A DNA stretch of 64,000 nucleotides from Verpa conica (taxonomy: Eukaryota > Ascomycota > Pezizomycetes > Pezizales > Morchellaceae). The stretch lies in assembly GCA_033030425.1 (NCBI GenBank), contig JAUFSD010000003.1, positions 434,001-498,000 on the forward strand, read 5' to 3'. How positions within the stretch are numbered: position 1 is the first letter of the stretch; each line of letters starts with the position of its first letter. A program made the position numbers and the translations under genes. Shown here in pieces: positions 25,180 through 37,122 of this stretch. A model generated the notes under the pieces. The model was not told the origin of the DNA and did not search any database. It saw only the letters and a list, made by a program, of their open reading frames with translations.

Positions 25180-28100
25180 ACGCTGGGGATTCTATCATAC
25201 GCAGTATTAGTATTTTAGAGCAGAATTTCTGGGGTTTGATGTTTTTTTGGAGGGAAGAATGATCTTTTTTGTTCCTACTATTTTACTCCCCTCAGGTTTA
25301 TTTGCTATAATATACTGTATGATAGTCCGTCGTGATCCTTCCGTTTTCTTAGTGGGGAAAAAAGTTGTTTTCGATGGTCTTCTAGGGGAATATATAATCT
25401 TTTTAGTGTAATGTTTGTGGGGTGATTTTTTTATATTTTTATTATATTTTTGCACCCATTTATCTTTTTCCTTTTTAGTTCTACGAAGTACGTACATGCT
25501 ATCAGATGCTCTTGTTTTTCTTAAGTGCGTACTCGAGTAATTCGGCCGCAAATGCATGATATATGCTCGTTGTCACGTTTAATCACTCGGTTGCATCTTT
25601 TTGTGGTGTACATACATGATAAGCATTTGACTTGATGAATAACTGTGCATGACTGATGAACTCAGAGGATTAATAGACTTGAAATATGTAACTTCCGAGG
25701 CAAGTCATGAACTTAACTGGCAGTTAGAGGTCCTATCATGTTAAATCACTCGGTTCAAAGCTAAAAACAGCAGGGTTATAATAATTCACTACAATCCACA
25801 CGAACTATTCAATAAAACCAAGGCCGGATATTTATCTGAGTTGACCAGGTAGTACAAAAAAACCAAGAAAAACTATCAATCGGTCATGAAGAGTGAGACC
25901 TTATGTTAAAAACTGATTTAGGGCTTTCATAATTCTTAGTAGTTAGTATAAATATATATATATACTCACATATCCATTATGTATTGGCCCACTTGGCAAA
26001 ACACACTAAAAATCGACATTTTCAATAACACATAAAAAAACCCACAAATATAGAAATGTCTTCCCTATTAAATATAACATAGTTTATAGTCTCAAAATTA
26101 ATATATATAAATTTTAGATATACTAGAGTTTCCTAAATATTTTTAGAGGAGGTATAGATAATGCCTTTCTTTTCCTTGTCTATTTGGGGGACTACTAAGT
26201 AAAAACTGAGTATATTAAACTGATAATATATGAACACACTCATAAGTCTAGATAGAGTTTATATAGCAAGTACTGGGAAAAATGAAAAGAATTCCATATA
26301 TGAGCACCACTGACTATGAATATTCAAAAAATGTCACTTATGGTGACCTTTCCCCTATCTCCCCAACAATTCAATTCCCCCTAAAATTCTCATATATGAG
26401 TTTTCTATCTACTCACCACTCTATATTAAATTAGGGATTTTATAGCTTATCTGTGGAATTTTCTATGGATTGTTGAAAATGTCGATTTTTGGTGTGTTTT
26501 GCCAAGTGGGCCAATACATAATGGATATGCGAGTATAGTGTTTTAGATATAATGTATGACCTAATTTATTAACCGGCTCTGTTTGGGGTGCTGAGAGAGT
26601 AGCGAGAAAAGAAACTATTGCCTATCATACCTATTGGTAAATCTGATTTTATCACTATTACTCGTCTTAATCCCACATATCTTGCTCCCCTAGGCATAAA
26701 GCGCCTATACCCTACTTATTCCATTAGAAGGAAACCTTTTCATAAGAAACCTATGCTTAGCTTATTACTTGGTATATTTCAATATAGGGACCAGAGTCTC
26801 AGTAGCAGAAACTAAGAATTGCATGGAGAATGAATTACAACAGAGTGCTGTAATGCTTTTTCCGTTTGAATTTACTTTCTCGCTTACTTTCCTCATTGTA
26901 GTCTTTCGGAACCTGTTTATGTTAGGTGTTATCGTGATCCATGGGACGCGTGGTAAAGTCCCCATAGGCTGAGCCTGGGTTTAAAAGACTTTGAAGACAC
27001 CAAAACTACAAGATTAAGTTAGATATACGGTCTCTTTTAAAGGGCTCGGTTTCTGACTGAGTTAATAATGCCGTTGTTGTATAATGGAGCTTATCTGGGT
27101 AGTTTCTCAGTAGAGAATTCTGGAATCGAAAAAAGTAGTCTCTTACCGTTTCTCGCGTAATATTTCGCAGAAGTGGTAAGATGCCAAGGCCGAATATTCA
27201 ATACCTAATAGTCCTAGATAATTAATGGCTTTGATATATAAGAAAAAATAAACGATGGAGAAATGTGAGTGATTATTGATGACGATAGGGCCACGACATC
27301 AGCTCCCGAAGACCGGGGAACCTCGCCCAAGCGATGGATATTGCACACGTAGTTTTTTAGGTGAGATGTATAAAAATCGTTCTGAAGCCCGGTAATTAAA
27401 TATAAATAAGTGAGTATGGGAAATAAACGGACAATCGTAGCGCTACTTACAAGGTTAATATTCTGTCTTGTTATAAAAGAAAAGAAAAAGAAAAAAATTG
27501 CACAGCCCCAAAAGATACGCGGTGTCACGATTATTAATCTAATACTAAGTGTTTGTACTTATCTTATTCCGCTGCTGAATTTTGTTTTGACAGGGTGACG
27601 CGTCGTCCAAGCTTCGTAGACTTGGCTTACTCAGAAGAAGCCGATAGCCTAATACTACATGGTGGTTGGTGATCAACACCATACCCAAAGAATTAGGAGT
27701 TTCACCCGAGTCAAACAGGGGATGTGGACCCGCGACCGTTAGAAATGTATACTAAAGTTCCTGCAAGGTATCGTGGAGCTTTTTGCGTGGCGCCTTAACA
27801 TTACGGAGTCTTGGGCTTATCTAGTGACGAGTGATATGATATGATATGTGAAGCTTGAGGTCTGAGCCCGCAAAGAATCTTATTGCATAATGCGGAGGCA
27901 GTCCCGAGCCGTTGTGTGGGGTTTAAATGATTCTGAAGATGAGACAAAGAGTAATCTACCCCAAAGTGTGTGTAGGATAAATGGGTAGAGGTTTGAAAGG
28001 CTTCTAGTTTTGAGGGTAGCGATTTTATGGGTATATTTCTATCAATATAGGTGAAATTAACATTCAATATAGGCATAACTTGAACAAGAAATTATAGATA

Positions 28101-29862
28101 AATATCAGAGTTTAGAAGATCTCTTGACTCAAAAAATTGAGTCTACGAGTATACAATCAAGAAATTTGACTTCGTAAACAGAAAATTTTATCGCAAGAAT
28201 AAAATAGATCTAAACACTTATAGATTGGAAGAAATGATCAGATACTAAGCACTGCCTCCAAGTAACCATATATATATAGGAAGAACAATCAAAAGCTTCA
28301 AATGACTTAACTAAACGGATGAGATGTTACTTATGTGAAGAAATTAATGTTACATCCAGAAGATGTCGAGACATCATTTAACAGGAGATAGTGTCGATTA
28401 CACAAGGCATACTTATTGAGCACAGATATTTTTTTGGAAAGCCTTGCTAGTATTACGTAAACCCTGAGATAACTAGCCCTTAGAGGAGTTTTAGGCATAC
28501 GGGAAATGATGTAGGCGCTGCCGAGAACTCTGGGCAACAGTAATTTCACAGGCAGAAACTCAAGAGTGTCAATGTGTACAAACGGCTTGGTATATTTAAG
28601 ATCCTTGTAGCGGCTATTCAACTCTCTACAAATACGTTCATTCAGTAGACCATTTTAGAACTAAGTTGGCAAGCCGGCCGTGTTAGCAACCATGCCAATT
28701 GGCACTGTTCTGTTGGCTCATACAATGAATACGCTTAGTTGCCAAGTGCCAAATGAAGTATGTACGTGTATGTGTCTTGGCATCCTTCGTAAAAGATGAG
28801 TTTCATGTGGCTATTACTTAAGAAAGAGAAGTGTAGTGAAAATTTGCTGCCCCCTGATACCCAGTTTCAGTGGAATTTCATACATACATAGAGAAGGTGG
28901 ATTCGGAACGAGTTGGGGCGCTATTGAAGGATAATTCATTATCCTTCCCGCAGTCTTACAGTATAAGGAAAAAGAATTACCAGGCAGCTGGGTGTTGAAG
29001 CGTACACAGTCAATGACTAGAGTATGACGTTTTTAAACATACGCTAGGATGATATAAAATACCTACTCTCAAGCCGTGGCACCATTGATGATATCGCTAT
29101 CACGAGACTTTAGCTCCTGAGTACGTATCTTTTTAGAAGCACCATTACTGGTATTGCAATGCGTTACGTGAGATTAGAGACCAGACAGTACTCTATCTAG
29201 AGTACTCTACTGGTGGGAAAGGCAAACCAACCCCAAGGCTTCATGCCTTTTTAATGCATCCGGGTACTAGCCAGAAGCGGTACCCTGACAATGAGTCTAC
29301 TAATATCAAAGCTACTACGGAGAAAAATCAGCCTATTATGTAGATAAGTATAGAGCGCCAGGATCCAAATACGATCAATACCCCATCTGGTTAGTACCCA
29401 AGACATTTATTTTCTAAATGCCTGTATCCTACCTATTGTTATATAAGAGATTTGACTAATCTGAAATTAACAGAAACCTTAGTCGAATCTCTCAACCAAC
29501 TTCAGTGAGTTCCCGGGGAATATTCCGGAGAAAATAAGGTTGGTCCCCTCTCAGGAGAACCATGTTCGTAACAATACGGCACCCGCCCAAAAACGGCTAG
29601 GCACTGCCTCGATATATATAATCACACTTATGTGCTATCCACTCTAGTAATAATGGTTCTATCTCGCTTGTTTATGTCCACAGCACCTACTCATTTTGGA
29701 CATTCACGGCACTGTACCGAAAACGAACACGGAAGTCACGGAACAAAAGAAAAGGTTAGGAAAAAACCCAGAATAGGTGGGTAAAGTAAGATGACTTTTG
29801 TCCGCCCCAGAACCCCTCTCAAAAAAATTAATGAGATATTACTACATGTCTGCATAACTAAA
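25180..29862. other. AT-rich gene-free interval containing a MITE
   Basis: About 4.7 kb with no supportable gene. The only clear structure is the 573-bp inverted-repeat element at 25963-26535. Short open frames at 26618, 27214, 27801 and 28331 have no motifs and are interrupted. The right end, about 29500-29860, is the 3' flank of the Has1-like gene. Confidence 0.5.
25963..26535. mobile_element. MITE with ~63-bp terminal inverted repeats and TA target duplication
   Basis: The termini at 25963-26025 and 26473-26535 are inverted copies that differ at only two of about 63 positions. They begin TACTC and contain GTATTGGCCCACTTGGC. The inverted repeat is flanked by TA on both sides (25961-25962 and 26536-26537), as expected for Tc1/mariner-type insertion. 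The internal ~450 bp is AT-rich and has no transposase frame, so the copy is non-autonomous. The near-identical termini suggest recent activity, or base-pairing pressure to stay complementary. No second copy was found in this window. Confidence 0.8.
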
Positions 29863-32031
29863 TCAACCCGTAATCCTCCTCCTCTTAATCCCCTTTAGTC
29901 CCGGAAGTACCGGCCCGTACGTCATCTTCCACTTCTCCTCCTTTGCCTCTGGCTCCCCGACCTCGACCCGCGGCGGCATGTCGAAGCCGAAACTCTTTGC
30001 AACTTTTACAAGGTCGAGGGCAGCAACGGAAAATATGGAGGGGAGGGCGTGAGATGTGTAGTTCTTGAGGTATGATCTGAAATTGCGGAAAGACTAGGTT
30101 AGTTATCGGTAGGAGGATACTTCGGGGGAGGGGAGGGGGGGGTAAAGAGGATAAATAGGGCTGCGGAAAAAATCAGAGAGAGCAAAGCTCATATGGTTTT
30201 GTTTTCATGTAGCGGGGTCTTACTTCCGCCTCATTAACACGGACCAATTTTTTCTCATCATGAAGCCATTGCATGAAATAAAAACCAAAATATTTACTAA
30301 CCTAAATGCGTCTTTCGCCTCGCAATTCAGCGCATAGTTCTTGGTAATTAATTTCTCCAAGTTCCCCTCCACAGCTGCCAGTTTCTTATTTGAAAACTCG
30401 AATTCCTCAGTAGTAACACCAGCCTCTTTTAGGTAGTCAATGAAACCAGATTCTGAAGGCTGAAGGAAGATTACACTCTTGGCTGCGCTACAGCCGAGGC
30501 CAGAGGTATAACGAGAGGGGTTTTCTGGGGGGTCATACTGGATGTTCCAGTCGACATTTGGAATCTAGGGGAATTTTCTAGTCAGAAGCAGGTCTAGAGG
30601 GGAATGATAGTATGAAAAAAGTATAAGGTAAGGGGAAGAATCAGAGGGAGCAAAGCTCTTTGGTTTTGTTTTCATTTAGCGGGGTCTTACTTCCGCCTCA
30701 TTAACACGGACCAATTTATTCTCATCATTTAAAGAAGGGCAAGCGAGTGATGGGGAGAATAGGATAAATCGTGACTGCGCCTGCCTATATACATACCTCA
30801 AGACTTTGTACAACTGTGTCCGTGCAAACCAAAGTTCCTTGTTCCGCTTCCTTAAATCCAGAAAGGTTCGTGAGTTTTGTCTTGGTGTTTTGTTTCCCAT
30901 GCAACTCGAACACAGATAGACCCATAGCGTTTAAAATATCCGCGTAACTCTTTGTAGCGGCTGTTGACGACATGACAACGACTACTTTCTTCTTCTGGAA
31001 TTTCTTCACGAAAGAAAAGAGTAGTAGGAACCGTTTTTCGGGCTCGATGATAACATAGCCTTGGACACGACTCTTGGCAGGCACTAGTTCTGAGGATGTT
31101 ATACCCTCGACTCGTACTGGCTTCTTCAGATAGAGGGTTTCAGCGGCGTCAGTGGTATTTGTCCCATTATTCATGAGAAGAACCGTCTGCTTCTTTTTTG
31201 GAAGAAGTTCAATAATCTGTTGAACCGTCTTTTTTATCTCTGTCTCCAGTAATCGCTCGCCATCGTCAATAACCAGAGTTTTCAGATCTTTCACGATGAA
31301 TGCTGTTGTTTTCTTCAAGTGTTCTAATAGCTGTTGGGGGGTAGCAATGAGAACATTAATTCCTCTCTCTAACTTTTCGCTTTCGGACCTAAAGTTAGAC
31401 CCATCGGTGACAATGCCTGTAGTCTGGGGAGCACCCTCGAGGAGCTCAGTTGCAACGCCGAGGAGTTGATGGGCTAGCTCACGAGTGGGAGTCAAGATGA
31501 TGACTCCAGTTCCGTTGCGGGGTTTGAAACGCTTGGATTGGAGGATAGATATGGAAGATATGAGAGCGGAGAGAGATTTTCCGCTTCCGCTGGTGGATGT
31601 GGCTATGACCTTAGTGGGGTTTGTTAGAATTGATGTTCTTGAAATAAGTGAGGTTATGAAAGGATAGAACTTACATCTTTTCCAGCTAAGAGAGAGGGAA
31701 TTGAATTCCGTTGTATTTCCTTTAATTCCAGATATCCCATAGACACAATCGCCTTTTGAATTTCCGGGGCGAGGGTCAGGTCCGAAAAGCCCTTTGCAGG
31801 TGAACTGACATCGCTGGTAACTTCCGATATGTTATCTTTTCCGGGTTCAATCAATTCTTTATCTACTCCACTCTTTTTCTTTAACTTTGCTGCCGATGAT
31901 TTTGATCCATTGGCCGTCTGTTCCTCAGCATGCTTCCCGGCGGGGGATCTTGTAATAGCAGGTGTTTCTGATTTCTGTGAGTCTCTCTCTGCTACCTTCC
32001 TCTTCTTTGATAATCTTTCTTGGTTACCCAT
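29863..32031 (-). CDS. Has1-derived DEAD-box protein with degenerate helicase motifs; host of two intronic snoRNAs
   Basis: Four exons: 31675-32031, 30797-31609, 30302-30564 and 29863-30076, 548 residues, frame intact. Similarity to the nucleolar helicase Has1 runs along the whole length: KRFKPRNGTGVII, PTRELA, EPEKRFLLLFSFVKKF, ELHGKQ, and the Has1-specific tail ending DLVKVAKSFGFDMPPRVEV. Key motifs are altered: Walker A is SGSGKS (Lys kept). The DEAD box reads DDGE (about residue 234). SAT is replaced by NNG. The motif V sequence ARGLD becomes VQSLE. HRVGRTAR (motif VI) becomes YTSGLGCSAA. ATP hydrolysis and unwinding are therefore unlikely. A true Has1 should exist elsewhere in the genome. 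Introns 2 and 3 (232 and 225 nt) are much longer than the norm here and each holds a U18-like snoRNA. Tandem telo-boxes lie about 130 bp upstream. Confidence 0.9.
30168..30266 (-). ncRNA. snR18: Intronic box C/D snoRNA, U18-like (copy in intron 3)
   Basis: On the minus strand a C box ATGATGA (30255-30261) and a D box CTGA (30173-30176) are 78 nt apart. Between them AATTGGTCCGTGTT (30236-30249) is complementary to the conserved 25S rRNA stretch AACACGGACCAA. It is followed at once by a D'-like ATGA. Human and yeast U18 use the same guide and register to direct 2'-O-methylation at yeast 25S A649/C650. The register here predicts the same A. A GCGG..CCGC hairpin and a degenerate C' (CATGAAA) follow. 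It lies wholly inside the intron 30077-30301, as U18 does in other hosts (EFB1 in yeast, RPL4 in human). The terminal stem is weak. Ends are approximate. Confidence 0.8.
30636..30733 (-). ncRNA. snR18: Intronic box C/D snoRNA, U18-like (copy in intron 2)
   Basis: Near-identical second copy, about five differences over 90 nt from the one in intron 3. C box ATGATGA is at 30722-30728, guide AATTGGTCCGTGTT at 30703-30716, D box CTGA at 30641-30644, all within intron 30565-30796. Sequence outside the C-to-D interval is not alike between the two introns. So the snoRNA unit itself was duplicated or is being homogenised, not the whole intron. The guide is unchanged, so both copies should target the same 25S nucleotide. 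Confidence 0.8.
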
Positions 32032-32156
32032 GGAATGAGGAGTAAAGGATGGCGAGGTAAAGGCTGTGATATTTATTTGGTGTTAAGCCTACAACAACTT
32101 CATAAAAAAAGTTTTCCGCAGTTGCTTGCCTTGGCCCTCGCTAAATTTTCGCCGCA

Positions 32157-32170
32157 AGCCCTAACCCTAA
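32157..32170. promoter_or_regulatory. Tandem telo-box upstream of the snoRNA host gene
   Basis: Overlapping AGCCCTAA and AACCCTAA motifs, 126-139 bp upstream of the ATG. In yeasts Tbf1 binds ARCCCTAA in snoRNA promoters, and telo-boxes mark ribosome-biogenesis promoters in several lineages. The placement fits control of a snoRNA host. An E-box-like CACGTG also lies close by (about 32203). Binding here is inference. Confidence 0.45.
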
Positions 32171-34563
32171 TAAGCGCCACGGGTGAGGAAAGCTTTCCCC
32201 CTCACGTGTAGGGCGCCTGCAGGGTCCATTTTTATCTCGGTGTTCGGGAAATCGGCTGGAATTTGAGGCATCCGGGGACTTCACTGCTTATCACTCATCT
32301 TGCATGATGCAGCCGATGATGCATCGTCGGTTTCTTTTATTCCTTTTTTTTCTTTTGTTTTCTTAGTCTGGGGGTATTTTTCTCCGTGAGTTTTCGTGTG
32401 GCGGCGTCATAGTCTGACCCAGAAAGTTTTGAGACAAAAGTACGAAAGGCTGAGGTCATTCTGAGATCAAAGCAGCTGGCCAAAGAAAAGGAGACTAGAA
32501 GAGCGGGGCTTATGATTTTCGAGGTATTGTGGTTCCAGAATAGGCTCTCGAAATGCGATTCGCGAAATGTACCTATGTACTGTCAAATGACCCAATCTTA
32601 AAGGAGATGTGGGCAGGAGGTCCTGTGCATCTCAACCATTGACAGCGGAGACCAGTTCCTGCTTGTAACGTCCTGTGCATGAGTGAATCTAAGCCCATTC
32701 GCGAAAGTAAAACCCCATTAACGACAAATAATTGTAATTTTTCGCCGTTGCGAAGCAAAAACCTAGGCTCGTTCCCATCCCCACCTATTGCAAGCACTGG
32801 AGGATAAAAACCCATGGGGAAAGATGCCGCCGGGCCTTAACCCCCCTGCCAGAATAAAGTGTACCCCTCTTCAGGTGTTGATTAACAACTTGCAGCCCGT
32901 TTAATTTACTCCGATCTCTTCATACGTAAAGTGTGATCATATACCTTGAGAAACTCTCCAAGAAACGATTATTTCGCACTCAATAAAAAATAAATGCCAG
33001 GGACAACCCTAACCCTTCAGCTGACTGAGCGATTCTATTCAAGGGCCTGAAACAGATCTGTCTCGAGATTTGAATTTAAGTCCTCACCAGGCGCATCCCA
33101 TGTTTGTAAGAGCCAAATAAAGTACCTCTTGGCGGTCCCTTGAAAGGGAAAAACGTTCCCAGAACAGAACGGCACTAAATGCTCTACTAAGTAAAGAACC
33201 CCACGAACCGTATTACCAGTTGAGTTTTTTTTTCGTTTTTGGCAAGTGGTCAATTAATCACTTGTCAGCCAACAGAGTTGCAAATCCTTAGACGGATTAC
33301 GATTGTGGCACCAGCCTCCAGATGTATAAACTGAAGTGAGACTAAAACGGGGAAGCAAGAACAAAAAACCGTTGTTCACGTTTGTCGCGTGAAAGGAAGA
33401 AGTCTTGTCGTAACTGGTGTTCTTTATTGTATGCAGGAGGGTCTTTGCACCTTGGAACTGGCGAGAGTAGAAATATTCAGGGAACCTGTCTGCGACTGAC
33501 GTCGCGACGATCTCGGTACTCGCCTTGCTTGTGCGTAAGAAACTTCGGGTAACCTGGTCCATGTTACTGACCTTCCTTTAAGTGCTATCCGTCACCTCCG
33601 AGCAGGTACTGTATCCTGAGTTCATCAGCTCAACCAACGCTTTGCGCATTGCTACGAGTACCTTTATACCTTTGTACTCATCTAGACTTTATAGACGGTT
33701 TCTTGTCACCGTTTTAAACCCTCCTTCTCTATATCACTGCTGCTCTGTTACAGGTTCGCGCTCTTGTGTCGGGTCCGGGCACACCATCGAATCCCAGCCG
33801 AAACGGTCCTGCACGAAGTAGTTGTCGCGGGTCCATTCATTCCGCCTAATTTGGCATCACCCATCACAGTGAGAGGCAGTGCACAACCATCACCCTCCTT
33901 GCCGCCCGTTGCACTTTTTGGGCCTGGCTCACATACTTGCTTGCGACGCCCTCGTTCGGGGAGTGTTCCTTTCCTGGGCCCAACCCATCACGGCTGCCCC
34001 CCTTTCCGTTTGCTTGTGAGGTTTCCAACCATCATCTGCCTCGCTCCCCCAACTTTACCCCCCTCCCCCAACCAGTTCTGTCGACTGTCTGTCTATACCC
34101 AAACATCAATCAGCCAGTCAAAATAATACAGACAGTCAGCCTCGAGACAGCTTGCTTTCTCGGCTGCTCGTCCGCTTTTTCTTCTGTTTTGTTCCTCTTC
34201 TCTTTTCATTCTTTATTTTTTACTTTATTTTGAGGGCCTTCGTCACTATTCAATCATCCTTCCCCACGGTCGCTTTTCCTACTTCGCCGCTTTCGCTTCA
34301 CTCACCGGCTCCTACTAAACATCATCCACCTCTCTTTGTTTACCACCACTCGTTTCCAGACGCAACGCCTAGCTCCCACTGGCACACTGCAGCCTCAGCC
34401 ACCTCATTTACTACCTTGACGTCCCGTTCACGACTCAGCAACTATTATAATTCTGTACTCGCTGGCACGCTGTCTGAAATAAGAGCAACATCCCACCAGG
34501 CCACCAAGGGGGCTTCCCTTCCATCACCAGCAACTTCAATACACACTCGTTAAACAGCACATC
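32171..34563. other. Intergenic region between the snoRNA host and the FLC gene
   Basis: The two genes are divergent, so both promoters lie here. The right ~900 bp is a strongly pyrimidine-rich leader of the FLC gene. A third telomere-like motif, AACCCTAACCCTT, is at 33005-33017. Open stretches on the minus strand at 33035-33253 and 33254-33562 look slightly protein-like but could not be joined into a clean model. Confidence 0.4.
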
Positions 34564-37122
34564 ATGAGTCGCTCGTTATTCAGGTTAGGAGGCTACTTGC
34601 CTTCACTGCTGCTTGCCTTCTCTGTGTTTAGTCCTCAAGATGTTTCTGCCGAGAGGATCATTCAGTCAACGTCGTTGAACCCCTGCATGGACGACTCCAA
34701 GTTCTCTGCGTCTTTGTTCAATGTTACCTTCTCTCCAGATACCTATATCCTCAATATCAACATCAACGGTGTATCTTCTATCAATGGAAACGTCACAGCT
34801 ACTCTGTTGGTCATTGCGTATGGGTATACTGCTGTATCGAGAGAGTTGGACCCGTGCACTATGGGAGTGGGCTTCGAAGGAATGTGTCCCATGACACAGG
34901 GTTTGATTAATCTTGAATCTCACACGACTATTGATTCCGGTGTTGCAAACCAGATCCCAGGTATGTTTTTTTTTTTTTGTAACGATGCTTTTTGTTTGTT
35001 TCATGTGAAATAATTGACATTTGTTTCATTTAGGTATCGCCTACCAGGTCCCTGATATCGATGGAAAAGCAAAGATCATGGTCAACAGGACCGATACGAA
35101 CGAGATGATTGCTTGTGTAGAGGCACCACTAAGTAACGGTAAAACTGTCGACAAACATGGTGTAGGTTGGGCTACTGCTACAATCGCTGGCTTGGGCCTT
35201 ATTGCCTCTGCCGTTACATCCGGCCTCGGTCACTCCAACACTGCTGCCCACGTCGCTGCCAACGCTTTATCTCTTTTCGGATACTTCCAGGCACAGGCCA
35301 TGGTTGGTATGACCGCTGTCGAACTCCCACCTATCGTTGCTGCTTGGACCCAGAACTTTGATTGGAGCATGGGCATTATCAAGGTTAATTTCATGCAAGA
35401 TATTTTCCATTGGTATATTCAAGCCACTGGGGGTACTCCTTCGAATCTTTTTGGTGCACTCTCAGAAGTCTCTGTTCAAGTTGCGAAACGTTCTCTTGAT
35501 ACCGTTGAGCGTAATGTTGGTAGAGCGGCTATGTATGGGTTCGACACATATGCTACTGAATCTTTAAACAAGCGAAGTCTCGATCTCGTACCCAGATCAA
35601 ACAATGACAACGGATTAAATGATTCAACTGAGACTATCAAGGTGTCTGGGATTCACAGAGTCGCCTTCAAAGCTGGAATCGAAGCTACAAATTTTTTTAT
35701 GACTGGGCTAGCGTTTTTCGTTGCGTTTTTGGTTTTGGTTGCACTTGGTGTTGTTGCCTTTAAGGGGTTGTGTGAAGGAGCAGCAAAGATGAAGTGGATT
35801 AAGGGAACCAAGTTCTTGGATTTCAGAAATGGATGGCTTACAGTCTTGAAGGGAATTATGTACCGATTGGTATGTCTAGGAAGCTGCATTCTAGAAGATA
35901 AATTTTACTGACATGAAATCCATAGGTTCTTATTGGTTTCCCCCAGATGGCAATTCTTTGCCTTTGGGAACTGACTGAGAAAGACTCTAGCGGTGCTATT
36001 ACCCTGGCTGTTTTCTTCTTTTTCTCCATGACTGCAATTCTCGCTTGGGCTTCATTCAAGGTCATCCGTATTGCTCAACGCTCAGTTTCTCTGCACAAGA
36101 ACCCGGCCTATATCCTTTACTCCGACCCAGCTTCCCTTAACAGATGGGGCTTTCTTTACGTACAGTTCCGTGCTACGGCTTACTACTTCGTCGTGCCGGT
36201 TTTGTTGTATACACTAATAAAAGCTATGTTCATTGCCTTCGGTCAAGGCAACGGGACTGTCCAGGCTATCGCGTTGGTTTTTATTGAGGTTGGGTACTTG
36301 ATTATTGTCGCATTTATGAGGCCATTTATGGACAAGAGGACCAACATCTTCAACATTGCTATTTGCTCTATTAACTTCCTTAATGTCATCTTCCTCCTGG
36401 TCTTCACAAACATTTTCAAGGGTCCTGTGAGTATACCTGTTCCTCCAGTTTTATTGATCTTGGCTAATAGTTATAAGGGAATCGTCATTGGTGCTATGGG
36501 CGTCATCTTTTTTATTCTGAATGCTGCTTTCGCCCTAGTCTTGCTCATTCTTGTGCTTATTTCTTCGATTTATGCACTCATTTCTAAGAATCCTGATGTC
36601 CGCTATCAGCCGATGCGTGATGACCGAACATCATTCATCAAGTCCAATTCTCAAATGATTCTTTCAACAGAGTTGGATGCTTTGGGCGCTACAGCACGTG
36701 GGGACAGCAAAGCCGGCTACCGGAAACGGGACCTAGAGGGGGATGCTGATTCTTACAGCACTGTCTCAAAAAATCAACATGATGCTAGCGGAATTCCCCT
36801 TCCCCCATCAACAGCCGGGTCCATGGCTGCCAGCCATCGTGATGCCCCACGATCACCTGTGAGCCCTGCCGTTCCCCTATTCCCTACGACCAACGACTCC
36901 ACAAGGAGTAATATGTACTCCACAAATAATCCAATGACACAATCCAATCAGCTGCCGTTATTAACTACCACGGGTACTCCTAGGTCACCAAGTCGAGATG
37001 GCAATAGGTCACCAGCCACCTCGTCTAGATCTCCAGGAGGATTCGATTATCAGCAGCCTTTATCAAGACAAGGTTCCAATGGAACGGACTGGAATAAGGG
37101 CGCAGGCTTTGATCGTCATTAA
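34564..37122 (+). CDS. FLC/Pkd2-type TRP-like membrane protein (flavin carrier family)
   Basis: Three exons: 34564-34960, 35034-35869 and 35926-37122, 809 residues. A signal peptide (LPSLLLAFSVF, then VSAERI) leads into an ML-like extracellular domain with conserved Cys (LNPCMDDSKFS, LDPCTMG, GMCPMTQG) and N-glycosylation sites. A TRP-like domain of about nine hydrophobic helices spans roughly residues 190-680, including WATATIAGLGLIASAV, FDWSMGIIKVNFMQD, GFLYVQFRATAYYFVVPV and FMRPFMDKRTNIFNI. The last ~150 residues are Ser/Pro-rich and cytosolic. Yeast Flc1-3 and S. pombe Pkd2/Trp663 relatives act in calcium homeostasis, cell-wall integrity and FAD transport into the ER. Which role applies cannot be told here. 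A possible dibasic site (AKRSLD) in the large luminal segment is of unknown meaning. Confidence 0.92.

Noticed and set aside
33035..33562. Possible orphan gene on the minus strand in the FLC promoter region
   Set aside because: Two open stretches look weakly protein-like, but every splice join I tried ended in a stop or broke frame, and no domain was recognised.
33582..34553. Several plus-strand open frames upstream of the FLC gene
   Set aside because: Sequence is C/T-rich and low in complexity, consistent with promoter and leader rather than coding.
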